DNA from: Salinilacustrithrix flava
GTDB lineage: Bacteria; Actinomycetota; Acidimicrobiia; Acidimicrobiales; Salinilacustritrichaceae
Length of the DNA stretch: 64,000 nt
Direction of reading: 5' to 3'
Assembly (NCBI RefSeq): GCF_041228405.1
Contig: NZ_CP133888.1
Span: 2,418,001 to 2,482,000 of the forward strand
Shown piece by piece: positions 8,477 to 16,124 of the stretch. A program made the position numbers and the translations under genes. The notes beneath the pieces were generated by a model that had not been told where the DNA came from, ran no database searches, and saw only the letters and a list, made by a program, of their open reading frames with translations. Position 1 is the stretch's first letter, and the number at the start of each line of letters is the position of its first letter.

Positions 8477-10000
8477 ATGCCCGGCCGCTTCTACGTCACG
8501 ACGCCGATCTACTACGTCAACGACGCCCCCCACATCGGCCACGCCTACACGACCGTCATCGCCGATGCGCTGGCTCGCTGGCACCGGCTGGTGGGCGACG
8601 ACACCTACTTCCTCACGGGGACCGACGAGCACGGCCTGAAGGTGGCCCAGTCGGCCACCGAGGCCGGCATCACCCCCCAGGAGCAGGCGGACCGCAACGC
8701 GGGTCGCTTCGCCGAGGCGTGGGAGCTGCTCGGCATCAGCAACGACGACTTCATCCGCACCACCGAGCCCCGCCACCACGCCGCCGTGCAGGCGATGCTC
8801 CAGCAGATCCACGACAACGGCGACATCGAGCTCGACACCTACGAGGGCCCGTACTGCGTGTCGTGCGAGGCGTACTACGCCGAGGGTGAGCTGGTCGACG
8901 GGATGTGCCCGATCCACAACAAGCCGGTCGAGCGCCTGCGCGAGGAGAACTACTTCTTCCGTCTCAGCCGCTACGAGCAGCGCCTCATCGACTGGATCGA
9001 GTCCGACCCCGAGGCCATCCAACCGGTGGGCAAGCGCAACGAGGTCCTCGGCTTCCTGCGCCAGGGCCTCGACGACGTCTCCATCACCCGCACCAGCCTG
9101 GACTGGGGGGTGCCGGTCCCCTGGGCCGAGGGTCACGTCTTCTACGTCTGGTACGACGCGCTCATCAACTACGCCACCGCCATCGGCTACGGCACCGACG
9201 ACGAGCGGTTCCGCACCTGGTGGCCGGCGGTGCACCACATCATCGGCAAGGAGATCATCCGGTTCCACTGCGTGTACTGGCCGGCCATGCTCATGGCCGC
9301 CGGACTGGAGCCGCCCAAGCACGTGCTGGTGCACGGCTGGCTGCTGCTCGGCGGCGAGAAGCTGTCCAAGACGGTGCACGGGCAGGCCAAGCTCACCGAC
9401 ATCGCGCCGGCCCGGCTGGTCGAGGACTTCGGCGTCGACGGCTTCCGTCACCACTTCCTGCACGACCAGCCCTTCGGCCCCGACGGCGACTTCAGCTACG
9501 AGGCCATGGTCGCCCGGTACAACTCGGACCTGGCCAACAACCTCGGCAACCTGCTGTCGCGGGTCGCCACGGTGGTCGCCAAGAAGTGCGACGGCATCGG
9601 GCCGGCCCCCGACCCGGACAGCCCGCTGGCGGCCGTTGCCGCCGACGCCTACGCAGACACGGCCGCGGCGTGGGATCGGATCCAGCCGTCGGTGGCCCTG
9701 GATGCCACCTGGCGGCTCATCAAGGAGACCAACGCCCACCTCGAGTCCAACGAGCCCTGGAAGATGGAGCCGGGTCCGGAGGTCGAGCGGATCATGGGCG
9801 ACGCGCTCGAGGCGCTGCGCATCGTGACGATCCTGGCGTCCCCGGCGGTGCCGGCGTCGTGCCAGGAGATCTGGCGGCGCATCGGCCTCCCCGGCTCGCC
9901 GGAGGACCAGCGCCTCCCCGACGCGGGGGCCTGGGGCCAGTACCCGGGTGGCCTCGCCGTCGAGAAGGGCGATCCGCTCTTCCCTCGGATCAAGGCCTGA
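8477..10000 (+). CDS. metG: Methionyl-tRNA synthetase
   Basis: 507 residues. Class I synthetase that charges tRNA-Met, including the initiator. Seen: YYVNDAPHIGHAYT (HIGH motif) near the N-terminus, a zinc-knuckle-like insert CVSCEAYYAEGELVDGMCP (about 131-149), WFVWYDAL-type core sequence FYVWYDAL, and GEKLSKT as the KMSKS loop. The ~110-residue C-terminal tRNA-binding domain of longer MetG forms is absent, as in many actinobacteria. No Shine-Dalgarno is visible; the -10 element at 8463 supports a leaderless start at ATG 8477. It heads the metG-tatD unit. Confidence 0.96.
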   Translation: MPGRFYVTTPIYYVNDAPHIGHAYTTVIADALARWHRLVGDDTYFLTGTDEHGLKVAQSATEAGITPQEQADRNAGRFAEAWELLGISNDDFIRTTEPRHHAAVQAMLQQIHDNGDIELDTYEGPYCVSCEAYYAEGELVDGMCPIHNKPVERLREENYFFRLSRYEQRLIDWIESDPEAIQPVGKRNEVLGFLRQGLDDVSITRTSLDWGVPVPWAEGHVFYVWYDALINYATAIGYGTDDERFRTWWPAVHHIIGKEIIRFHCVYWPAMLMAAGLEPPKHVLVHGWLLLGGEKLSKTVHGQAKLTDIAPARLVEDFGVDGFRHHFLHDQPFGPDGDFSYEAMVARYNSDLANNLGNLLSRVATVVAKKCDGIGPAPDPDSPLAAVAADAYADTAAAWDRIQPSVALDATWRLIKETNAHLESNEPWKMEPGPEVERIMGDALEALRIVTILASPAVPASCQEIWRRIGLPGSPEDQRLPDAGAWGQYPGGLAVEKGDPLFPRIKA

Positions 10001-10004
10001 CGCC

Positions 10005-10763
10005 GTGCCCGGCGAGCTCCGCTGGACCGACGACCACTGCCACCTCCCCGACGACGGCTCCGTGGACGAGGTGCTCGCCGCGGCGCGCGCCGCGGGGGTC
10101 GAGCGGTTGGTCCACGTCGGCACCGACCTGGCGTCGTCGCGCGCGGCGGTGGCGCTCGCGACTGCGCACGACGGCGTCTGGGCCACCGCCGGCGTCCACC
10201 CCCACGAGGCTCGCCACGGCGTCGACGGCATCGAGGAGCTGCTGTCCGACCCGTCGTGCGTGGCGGTGGGGGAGTGCGGGTTCGACTTCCACTACGACCA
10301 CTCGCCCCGCGACGCCCAGCGCGACGTCTTCGCCGCCCAGATCGCCCTGGCCCACGCCCACGACAAGGCGCTCGTGATCCACACCCGGGAGGCCTGGGCC
10401 GAGACCTTCGAGGTCCTCGATGCCGAGGGGGTCCCGGCGCGCACCGTGTTCCACTGCTTCACCGGCGGCGCCGACGAAGCCGACGAGTGCCTGGCCCGCG
10501 GCGCCTTCCTGTCGTTCTCCGGCATCGTCACGTTCCCGAGCGCGCACGATGTGCGTGCCGCAGCGGCGCGCTGCCCGCTCGACCGGATGCTGGTGGAGAC
10601 CGACAGCCCCTACCTCGCCCCGGTGCCCAAGCGGGGCCGCACCAACGAACCGGGCTGGGTGCCGCTGGTCGGCGCCGGCCTGGCCGACGCCTCCGGGCAC
10701 GACCTGGCCGTCGTCGCCGAGGCGACCTGGCGCAACGCCGAGCGCTGCTACCGCCTGGCCTGA
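10005..10763 (+). CDS. tatD: TatD-family metal-dependent DNase
   Basis: 252 residues, GTG start four bases after the metG stop. The metal ligands of the amidohydrolase-like TatD fold are visible: DDHCHL at the N-terminus, GECGFDFHY, VIHTREA, FHCFTGG and ETDSPYLAP. TatD proteins are 3'-5' exonucleases or DNases implicated in DNA repair. The metG-tatD pairing is the usual actinobacterial order and precedes the ksgA region. Confidence 0.93.
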   Translation: MPGELRWTDDHCHLPDDGSVDEVLAAARAAGVERLVHVGTDLASSRAAVALATAHDGVWATAGVHPHEARHGVDGIEELLSDPSCVAVGECGFDFHYDHSPRDAQRDVFAAQIALAHAHDKALVIHTREAWAETFEVLDAEGVPARTVFHCFTGGADEADECLARGAFLSFSGIVTFPSAHDVRAAAARCPLDRMLVETDSPYLAPVPKRGRTNEPGWVPLVGAGLADASGHDLAVVAEATWRNAERCYRLA

Positions 10764-10797
10764 ACCCCGGGTTCTGGCACACGGCGTGCCATCAAGG

Positions 10798-10826
10798 TTG
10801 CTGTACGGGGCCGGGTTCCGTACGGT
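10798..10826 (+). promoter_or_regulatory. Promoter of the small secreted-protein/ksgA unit
   Basis: TTGCTG at 10798-10803 and TACGGT at 10821-10826 are 17 bases apart. The predicted start point leaves a leader of about 20 bases containing the strong ribosome site GGAGGAGAG at 10842-10850. Confidence 0.5.
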
Positions 10827-10852
10827 CACCACGTCCGACGTGGAGGAGAGCC

Positions 10853-11134
10853 GTGGAGGACGAGAACCCCGCACCGCCCGATCGGCGGCGCCTGTGGGTC
10901 GCGGTGGCGGCGACGATGGTCGCCGTGCCGCTCCTGCTGCTCGACAACCTGACCGCCGATGCCGACGACGAACCCGACGGGACGACCTCGGCCACCAAGC
11001 GCGCCGTCGTCACCGTGGTGGTCCCGCTCGACCGCCCGGAGACCGGGCCGGCGAAGGGCATCTCGGTCGTGACGTCGTCCACCACGTCCTCGACCGTCCC
11101 CATCACCGCTGCGACGACGACCTCGGCTCCGTGA
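10853..11134 (+). CDS. Small membrane-anchored extracytoplasmic protein in the rpfB position
   Basis: 93 residues, GTG start after GGAGGAGAG. A short charged N-terminus is followed by one hydrophobic helix (about 13-31) and a ~60-residue tail rich in Thr, Ser and Val, so it should be anchored with the tail outside. Many actinobacteria carry rpfB (resuscitation factor with G5 and Rpf domains) between tatD and ksgA; here the slot holds only this protein, whose basic TKRAVVTVVVPLDRP segment could be a relic of the RpfB N-terminal region, though that is speculative. Its stop overlaps the ksgA GTG (GTGA). Confidence 0.6.
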   Translation: MEDENPAPPDRRRLWVAVAATMVAVPLLLLDNLTADADDEPDGTTSATKRAVVTVVVPLDRPETGPAKGISVVTSSTTSSTVPITAATTTSAP

Positions 11135-11943
11135 CCCTCGGTGCCGGGCGCATCCGGGCGCTCCTCGACGACCACGGCATCACGCCGAGCCGCGCCCTCG
11201 GCCAGAACTTCCTCATCGACCCCAACACGTCGCGACGGATCGCAGCCGCGAGCGGCGCCGTGGTCGGCGACGCCGTCCTGGAGATCGGACCCGGGCTCGG
11301 GTCGCTGACCCTCGCCCTCGCCGAGCTCGGCGCCGAGGTCACCGCGGTCGAGCTCGATCGCCACCTGGTGCCGGTGCTCCGCGAGGTCGTGGCCGACGCC
11401 GACCCGCCGGTCCGCGTGGTGGAGGCCGACGCGCTCGAGGTGGACCTCGACGACCTCGTCTCCCCGGGCCGGCGGTGGCGCCTGGCGGCGAACCTGCCCT
11501 ACAACGTCGGCACCACGATCTTCCTGCGGGTCCTGCAGGAGGCGCCGGCGATCGCCGGTGGCGTCGTGCTGGTCCAGCGGGAGGTCGCCGAGCGCATCGC
11601 CGCACGCGCCGGCGACGACGCCTACGGCATCCCCTCGGTGAAGGCGGCGTGGTGGGTCCACGCCCGCGTCGCCGGGCGGGTCCCGGCCTCGGTGTTCCAC
11701 CCCCGGCCCCGGGTCGACTCCTCCTTCGTCACCTTCGAGCGCCACGACCCGCCCGGCGACGAGCAGCTCCGCCAGCGGGTCTTCGCCCTGGTCGACGCCG
11801 GCTTCGGCCAGCGCCGCAAGATGCTGCGGCGCAGCCTGGTCGACCACATCGAACCCGGGGCCCTGGAGCAGGCCGGCATCGACCCGACTCGCCGGGCCGA
11901 GGAGCTCGCCCTCGACGACTGGGTCCGCCTGGCTGGGGCCTGA
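11131..11943 (+). CDS. ksgA: 16S rRNA adenine-N6,N6-dimethyltransferase
   Basis: 270 residues. It dimethylates the two adjacent adenines in the 3' terminal hairpin of 16S rRNA during 30S maturation. Seen: SRALGQNFLIDPNTSRRI at the N-terminus, the SAM-binding motif VLEIGPGLGSLTLAL, and the catalytic NLPYN motif (AANLPYNVGT). The C-terminal domain ends ALDDWVRLAGA as usual. GTG at 11131 overlaps the preceding stop by four bases, so translation is coupled to the small secreted protein. Confidence 0.96.
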   Translation: MTLGAGRIRALLDDHGITPSRALGQNFLIDPNTSRRIAAASGAVVGDAVLEIGPGLGSLTLALAELGAEVTAVELDRHLVPVLREVVADADPPVRVVEADALEVDLDDLVSPGRRWRLAANLPYNVGTTIFLRVLQEAPAIAGGVVLVQREVAERIAARAGDDAYGIPSVKAAWWVHARVAGRVPASVFHPRPRVDSSFVTFERHDPPGDEQLRQRVFALVDAGFGQRRKMLRRSLVDHIEPGALEQAGIDPTRRAEELALDDWVRLAGA

Positions 11944-11952
11944 CGGTTCCTC

Positions 11953-11993
11953 GAACTGGCAGTCGTGGTGTCGCGCTCGGGCGGAACTGGCAG
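11953..11993 (+). repeat. Dispersed motif, half-element plus second partial copy
   Basis: Bases 11953-11975 match 46721-46743 at 21 of 23 positions (GAACTGGCAGT, two swapped bases, TGGTGTCGCG). GAACTGGCAG recurs at 11984-11993. The 60-base gap between ksgA and the thioesterase gene consists largely of these sequences. Unlike the second locus, no inverted partner is present here. Confidence 0.6.
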
Positions 11994-12003
11994 GATCGGC
12001 CGC

Positions 12004-12828
12004 GTGGCTGACACCTCGCTGTTCGAGCAGCTCGACCACGACCGCTTCCGGGCCACCGAGCTCGCCCGCGGCCCGTGGGACCCCGACGCGCTGCACGGCG
12101 GCCCGCCCGGCGCGCTGGTCGCCGGAGCGCTGGAGGACGTCGTCGCGGCCTTCGCCCGCGACGAGCTCACCAGCGACGACGGCACCACGGTGTCGTTCTT
12201 CCCGGCTCGGTTCACCGCCGAGCTGCTCCGGCCGGTGCCCCTCGACGAGCTCGTCGTGCACACCACGCTGCGGCGGCCCGGCCGCAAGATCTGCATCGCC
12301 GACGCGACGCTCACCGGCCCGGACGGAAAGGTGTGCCTGGCCGCCACGCTCGCCACGATCCGCCGGCACCCCTTCGAACAGCCCCGCGCCGACGAGGTGG
12401 CGACGCCGCCTCCGGCCTCCGGCGGCTGGGGCGTGAAGATCGCGGACGGCGAGCAGGTGATGTTCGCCCGCGACGGCGTGGAGCACCGGGTCGTCGCCGG
12501 CCGCTTCGAGGACCCGGGCCCGGCCACCGACTGGATCCGCCTCGCGGTCTCGATGGTCGACGGGCGCGAGTCGACGCCGCTGGAGCGGGTGATCGCCGCC
12601 GCCGACTTCGGCAACGGCGTGTCCAAGTGGTTCGACATGGACGAGGCCCTGTTCCTCAACCCGGATCTGACCGTGAACCTGCACCGCCTGCCCGTGGGGG
12701 AGTGGGTGTGCATCGACGCCGTGACGCGCCTCGGGGCGGAGGGCGTCGGCCTGGCCGAGAGCCTGCTCTTCGACGAGGACGGCCCCATCGGTCGGGCCAC
12801 GCAGTCGCTCCTCGTCGAAGGTCGATGA
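12004..12828 (+). CDS. Acyl-CoA thioesterase family protein (double hotdog)
   Basis: 274 residues, GTG start. The sequence has the layout of TesB/thioesterase-like double-hotdog proteins: WDPDALHGGPPGALVAGALE in the first hotdog helix, FTAELLRPVPLDELVVHTTL in its sheet, and a second hotdog ending WVCIDAVTRLGAEGVGLAES and GRATQSLLV. Such proteins hydrolyse acyl-CoA thioesters. It is unusual between ksgA and ispE, which are normally adjacent in actinobacteria. A near-consensus -10 (CAGGAT) ends seven bases before the GTG. Its last bases overlap the ispE ATG. Confidence 0.75.
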   Translation: MADTSLFEQLDHDRFRATELARGPWDPDALHGGPPGALVAGALEDVVAAFARDELTSDDGTTVSFFPARFTAELLRPVPLDELVVHTTLRRPGRKICIADATLTGPDGKVCLAATLATIRRHPFEQPRADEVATPPPASGGWGVKIADGEQVMFARDGVEHRVVAGRFEDPGPATDWIRLAVSMVDGRESTPLERVIAAADFGNGVSKWFDMDEALFLNPDLTVNLHRLPVGEWVCIDAVTRLGAEGVGLAESLLFDEDGPIGRATQSLLVEGR

Positions 12829-13553
12829 CCGGCCCGGTCACGATCGTCGCCCCGGCGAAGCTGACGCTGACGCTGCGTGTCACCGGCGTGCGCGACGACG
12901 GCTACCACCTGATCGACGCCGAGATGGTCAGCCTCGACATCGCCGATGAGCTGACGTTCCGCCCGGCCGACCGGACCCACATCGCGCTCACGGGTCCGAC
13001 CGCAGCCGGCCTGTCCGCCGGTGAGGACAACCTGGTGGCCAAGGCGCTCCGGGCGGTGGGACGGACCGCCCACGTCACCGTCGACAAGCGCATCCCCCAC
13101 GGCGGGGGCCTCGGCGGCGGGTCCGCCGATGCGGCCGCCGTGTTCCGCTGGGCCGGCGTCGACGACCTCGAGCTCGCCGCCCGGGTCGGTGCCGACGTGC
13201 CGTTCTGCACCCGCGGCGGCCGCGCCCGAGTGCGGGGCATCGGCGAGGTCCTCGACCCGCTGCCCTTCATCGAGCACACCGTCACCCTGGCCACACCCGA
13301 CTTCGGCTGCGACACCGCGGCCGTCTACGCCGCGTGGGACGCCCTCGGCGGCCCGACCGCGGACGGTCCCAACGACCTCGAACCCGCTGCCCTCCGGGTC
13401 GAGCCCCGCCTGGCCGGGTTCCGGGACGCGCTCGGCGAGCGCACCGGCGAGGTGCCCGTCCTGGCCGGCAGCGGCTCGACCTGGTTCGTGCCCGGCGCCC
13501 ACCCCGGACCGGGGCGCGTCGTCGCCCGCACCGTGGCGGCATTCGAGTCCTGA
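12825..13553 (+). CDS. ispE: 4-diphosphocytidyl-2-C-methyl-D-erythritol kinase
   Basis: 242 residues. GHMP kinase of the MEP isoprenoid pathway that phosphorylates CDP-ME at the 2-hydroxyl. Seen: APAKLTLTLRVTGVRDDGYH at the N-terminus, the ATP-binding glycine loop PHGGGLGGGSADAAA, and AGSGSTWFV as the C-terminal GHMP motif. It is shorter than the usual ~290-310 residues, mainly through shortened loops. ATGA overlap with the thioesterase gene. Ends at a pair of strong hairpins. Confidence 0.93.
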   Translation: MTGPVTIVAPAKLTLTLRVTGVRDDGYHLIDAEMVSLDIADELTFRPADRTHIALTGPTAAGLSAGEDNLVAKALRAVGRTAHVTVDKRIPHGGGLGGGSADAAAVFRWAGVDDLELAARVGADVPFCTRGGRARVRGIGEVLDPLPFIEHTVTLATPDFGCDTAAVYAAWDALGGPTADGPNDLEPAALRVEPRLAGFRDALGERTGEVPVLAGSGSTWFVPGAHPGPGRVVARTVAAFES

Positions 13554-13561
13554 CGCGAACC

Positions 13562-13617
13562 GACCGCCCGGAGCGGTGCTCGGGGCGGTCGACGAGGCGC
13601 CGTCCCGGTGGGACGGC
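13562..13617. terminator. Two tandem hairpins between converging genes
   Basis: GACCGCCC (13562-13569) pairs with GGGCGGTC (13583-13590); GCCGTCCC (13599-13606) pairs with GGGACGGC (13610-13617) around a three-base loop. Both stems are eight perfect pairs. Their position between ispE (plus) and bS22 (minus) fits a bidirectional terminator; no U-tract follows, as is common in high-GC actinobacteria. Confidence 0.65.
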
Positions 13618-13634
13618 GGATCGATCGTTCGGTG

Positions 13635-13736
13635 CTACTTGCCGGCAGCGCGACGCTGGAAGCGGGTGCGCTTCAGCATCTTGCGGTGCTTCTTCTTACG
13701 CATGCGCTTGCGGCGCTTCTTCACGAGAGAACCCAT
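13635..13736 (-). CDS. Ribosomal protein bS22 (AURKAIP1/COX24-type)
   Basis: 33 residues, nearly half Lys or Arg: it opens MGSLVKKRRKRMRKKKHRK and closes FQRRAAGK. This matches the small extra protein bS22 described in mycobacterial ribosomes and annotated across actinobacteria as an AURKAIP1/COX24 domain protein. It binds the 30S subunit near the decoding region. A -10 hexamer TACAGT (13752-13747, minus strand) ends ten bases before the ATG. Too short for most gene callers but well conserved. Confidence 0.9.
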   Translation of the reverse strand: MGSLVKKRRKRMRKKKHRKMLKRTRFQRRAAGK

Positions 13737-13793
13737 AAGGCTGCCGACTGTAGAGAGGCCACCCCACCGGAGCCAACTACGCTGCCGGCCCTC

Positions 13794-13866
13794 TCCCGGG
13801 TAGTTCAACTGGCAGAACGCCGGCCTTTGGAGCCGGATGTTGCAGGTTCGAGCCCTGCCCCGGGAA
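13794..13866 (+). tRNA. tRNA-Gln (TTG anticodon)
   Basis: A full cloverleaf folds: acceptor TCCCGGG/CCCGGGA, anticodon stem CCGGC/GCCGG with loop CTTTGGA, and T arm GCAGG-TTCGAGC-CCTGC. Anticodon TTG reads CAA and CAG. Discriminator base A at 13866; the 3' CCA is not encoded. It starts 57 bases upstream of the bS22 start and points the opposite way. Confidence 0.93.
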
Positions 13867-13868
13867 CG

Positions 13869-13912
13869 GCTGGCCTTCGGCCAGCATGACGAATTCGCTT
13901 CGCGAATTCGTC
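13869..13912 (+). terminator. Tandem hairpins after tRNA-Gln
   Basis: GCTGGCC-TTC-GGCCAGC (13869-13885) is followed two bases later by an 11-bp perfect stem, GACGAATTCGC paired with GCGAATTCGTC around TTC (13888-13912). The second stem is unusually AT-rich for this genome. They probably define the 3' end of the tRNA transcript and separate it from glmU. Confidence 0.6.
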
Positions 13913-13945
13913 GGCTCCCTCAGGGCGGTGCGATAGACCCACGGC

Positions 13946-15052
13946 ATGGACGAGTCCCCGGACCGACCGCTCTCCGCCATCGTGCTCGCTGCCGGCCACG
14001 GCACCCGGATGCGATCCGAGCGCCCCAAGCCCCTCCACGTGCTCGTCGGCAAGCCCATGGTGCTGTGGGTCCTCGACGCCCTCGTCGACTGCGACGTCGA
14101 CCGCGTGGCGGTCGTCATCGGCCACGGCGGGGAGGCCGTCAGCAAGCGCCTGCTCGAGGACGCCGGCGACCGCCCCCTCGAGTTCGTCGAGCAGACCGTG
14201 CAGCGCGGCACCGGCGACGCCACGTCCGTCGGCCTCACCGGGCTCAGCGACGACTGGGACGAGCCCCACGACGTGCTCGTGCTCACCGGCGACACCCCGC
14301 TGCTGCGTCCGTCCACGCTCGCCGCCCTCGTCGCGCACCACCGCGACAGCGACGCCGCGTGCACGGTGCTCACCGCGCGCCTGCCCGACCCCACCGGCTA
14401 CGGACGCATCGTGCGCGGCCGCGACGACCGCGTCGAGCGCATCGTCGAGCAGGCCGACACCACGACCGAGGAAGCCGAGATCGACGAGATCAACACCGGC
14501 ATCTTCTGCTTCCGCCGCAGCCTGCTGTCGCCGGCCCTGCGCCGGATCCAGCCGGACAACGCCCAGGGCGAGCTGTACCTCACCGACGTCGTCGCCGTGC
14601 TCGCCGAGGCCGGCCACCGGGTCACGACCCTCGTCGCCGACGACGCCGACGAGACCCACGGCATCAACGACCGGGTCCAGCTCGCCGCCGCCGAGGCCGA
14701 GCTGCGCCAGCGCATCAACCACGCCTGGATGCGGGCCGGCGTCACCCTCGTCGACCCCGACCAGACCTACGTCGACGCCACCGTCGAGCTCGGCCGCGAC
14801 GTCACGATCTACCCGGCCACGATGCTGCGCGGGGCCTGCACGATCGGCGAGGGCGCCGACGTCGGACCGGGTGCGCACCTCACCGACACCGTCGTCGGGG
14901 ACCGGGCTCGGGTGTCCCAGACCGTCGCCGAGCGGGCCCGCATCGGCGACGACGCCGTGGTCGGTCCGTGGGCTGCGCTCGGACCCGGCGACGAGGTCCC
15001 TGCGGGCGAGGTGACCGGCCCTCACTATGCTGGCCCAGGCGCGCCGAGGTAG
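13946..15052 (+). CDS. glmU: GlmU-type UDP-GlcNAc pyrophosphorylase lacking the acetyltransferase half
   Basis: 368 residues. The uridylyltransferase domain is complete: LAAGHGTRMRSERPKPLH as the nucleotide-binding loop, QRGTGDATSVGL, VLTGDTPLLRP and EINTGIFCF. It makes UDP-GlcNAc from GlcNAc-1-P and UTP for peptidoglycan. A short left-handed beta-helix (about 275-355, hexapeptides such as VTIYPATMLRG and CTIGEGADVGPGAHL) follows, but the protein stops where normal GlmU (about 450-490 residues) carries the acetyl-CoA site and catalytic His. The missing part is not in the following DNA, as prs starts nine bases later. Another enzyme must acetylate GlcN-1-P. Confidence 0.85.
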   Translation: MDESPDRPLSAIVLAAGHGTRMRSERPKPLHVLVGKPMVLWVLDALVDCDVDRVAVVIGHGGEAVSKRLLEDAGDRPLEFVEQTVQRGTGDATSVGLTGLSDDWDEPHDVLVLTGDTPLLRPSTLAALVAHHRDSDAACTVLTARLPDPTGYGRIVRGRDDRVERIVEQADTTTEEAEIDEINTGIFCFRRSLLSPALRRIQPDNAQGELYLTDVVAVLAEAGHRVTTLVADDADETHGINDRVQLAAAEAELRQRINHAWMRAGVTLVDPDQTYVDATVELGRDVTIYPATMLRGACTIGEGADVGPGAHLTDTVVGDRARVSQTVAERARIGDDAVVGPWAALGPGDEVPAGEVTGPHYAGPGAPR

Positions 15053-15061
15053 GGAGTCCCC

Positions 15062-16042
15062 ATGGAGCTCGTGTCCAAGAAGAAGCTGCACCTCCTGTCG
15101 GGACGGGCGCACCTGCCCCTCGCCGAGGAGATCGCCGAGCTGCTGGGTGAACCGCTGGGCGAGGCCAACCTCGCCGAGTTCGCCAACGGCGAGATCCACT
15201 CCAAGCTGGGTCAGAACGTGCGTGGCGCCGACGTCTTCATCATCCAGAGCCACAGCTCGGTCGAGGGTCTCACGATCAACGACGCGATCATGGAGCAGCT
15301 GATCATGATCGACGCCGCTCGCCGCGCCTCGGCGAAGCGGATCATCGCGGTGTGCCCGTTCTACGGCTACGCCCGCCAGGACCGGAAGGCCGAGGGCCGC
15401 GAGCCCATCACGGCCAAGCTCGTGGCCAACATGTTCACCGCCGCCGGCGCCGACCGCCTGGTGTCCATCGACCTGCACTCGGGTCAGATCCAGGGCTTCT
15501 TCGACGGCCCGGTCGACCACCTGCAGGCCCGCCCCGTGCTCATCCAGGCCATGAAGGAGCTCGGCGAGGACCTCGTCGTGGTCTCGCCCGACGCCGGCCG
15601 GGTGAAGGTTGCCGAGCAGTACGCCAACGAGCTCCACGCCGACCTGGCCATCGTGCACAAGCGCCGGGTGAAGGGCGCCAAGAACGCCGTCGAGGCCCGG
15701 GACGTCGTCGGCGAGGTCGAAGGCCGCTGCTGCGTGCTCATCGACGACATGATCGACACCGCCGGCACCATGGTCGCCGCCGCCGAGCAGCTCATGGAGC
15801 ACGGCGCCTCCGAGGTCCACGCCGCCTGCACCCACGCGGTGCTGTCCGGCCCCGCCGTGGACCGGGTGAAGAACTCCAGCATCGGGCGCCTCATCGCCAC
15901 GAACACGCTGCCGCTGCCCTCGGACAAGCAGTTCGACAAGCTCGAGGTCCACTCGATCGCCCCGATCCTGGCCAAGGCCATCGACGCCGTCTTCGAGGAC
16001 ACCAGCGTCAGCGAGCTCTTCGGCGGCAAGAACCAGACCTGA
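15062..16042 (+). CDS. prs: Ribose-phosphate pyrophosphokinase (PRPP synthase)
   Basis: 326 residues. It makes PRPP from ribose-5-phosphate and ATP, feeding purine, pyrimidine, NAD and the salvage enzyme Upp encoded later in the window. Seen: FANGEIHSKLGQNVRGADVF at the N-terminus, PFYGYARQDRK in the ATP-binding flexible region, DLHSGQIQGFFDGPVDHL, and the PRPP-binding loop CVLIDDMIDTAGTM. The glmU-prs order is widespread in bacteria. Start ATG 15062 follows GGGAG with a short spacer. Confidence 0.97.
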   Translation: MELVSKKKLHLLSGRAHLPLAEEIAELLGEPLGEANLAEFANGEIHSKLGQNVRGADVFIIQSHSSVEGLTINDAIMEQLIMIDAARRASAKRIIAVCPFYGYARQDRKAEGREPITAKLVANMFTAAGADRLVSIDLHSGQIQGFFDGPVDHLQARPVLIQAMKELGEDLVVVSPDAGRVKVAEQYANELHADLAIVHKRRVKGAKNAVEARDVVGEVEGRCCVLIDDMIDTAGTMVAAAEQLMEHGASEVHAACTHAVLSGPAVDRVKNSSIGRLIATNTLPLPSDKQFDKLEVHSIAPILAKAIDAVFEDTSVSELFGGKNQT

Positions 16043-16058
16043 GGCCAGCATCCCGCAG

Positions 16059-16088
16059 TTGGCCCGGACTCGGGGACCCCCGTACACT
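16059..16088 (+). promoter_or_regulatory. Promoter of rplY
   Basis: TTGGCC (16059-16064) and TACACT (16083-16088) are separated by 18 bases. It predicts a leader of roughly 30 bases before the rplY ATG, unlike the many leaderless starts in the window. Confidence 0.45.
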
Positions 16089-16124
16089 CGTCCGTTCGGT
16101 TCCGCACGACTTGTAGGTAGACCC

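Noticed and set aside
13806..13815. AACTGGCAG resembling the dispersed repeat
   Set aside because: It is the D-loop of tRNA-Gln; the similarity is limited to nine bases.
13777..14394. Minus-strand frame across tRNA-Gln and glmU
   Set aside because: Antisense to a folded tRNA and to the GlmU nucleotide-binding domain.
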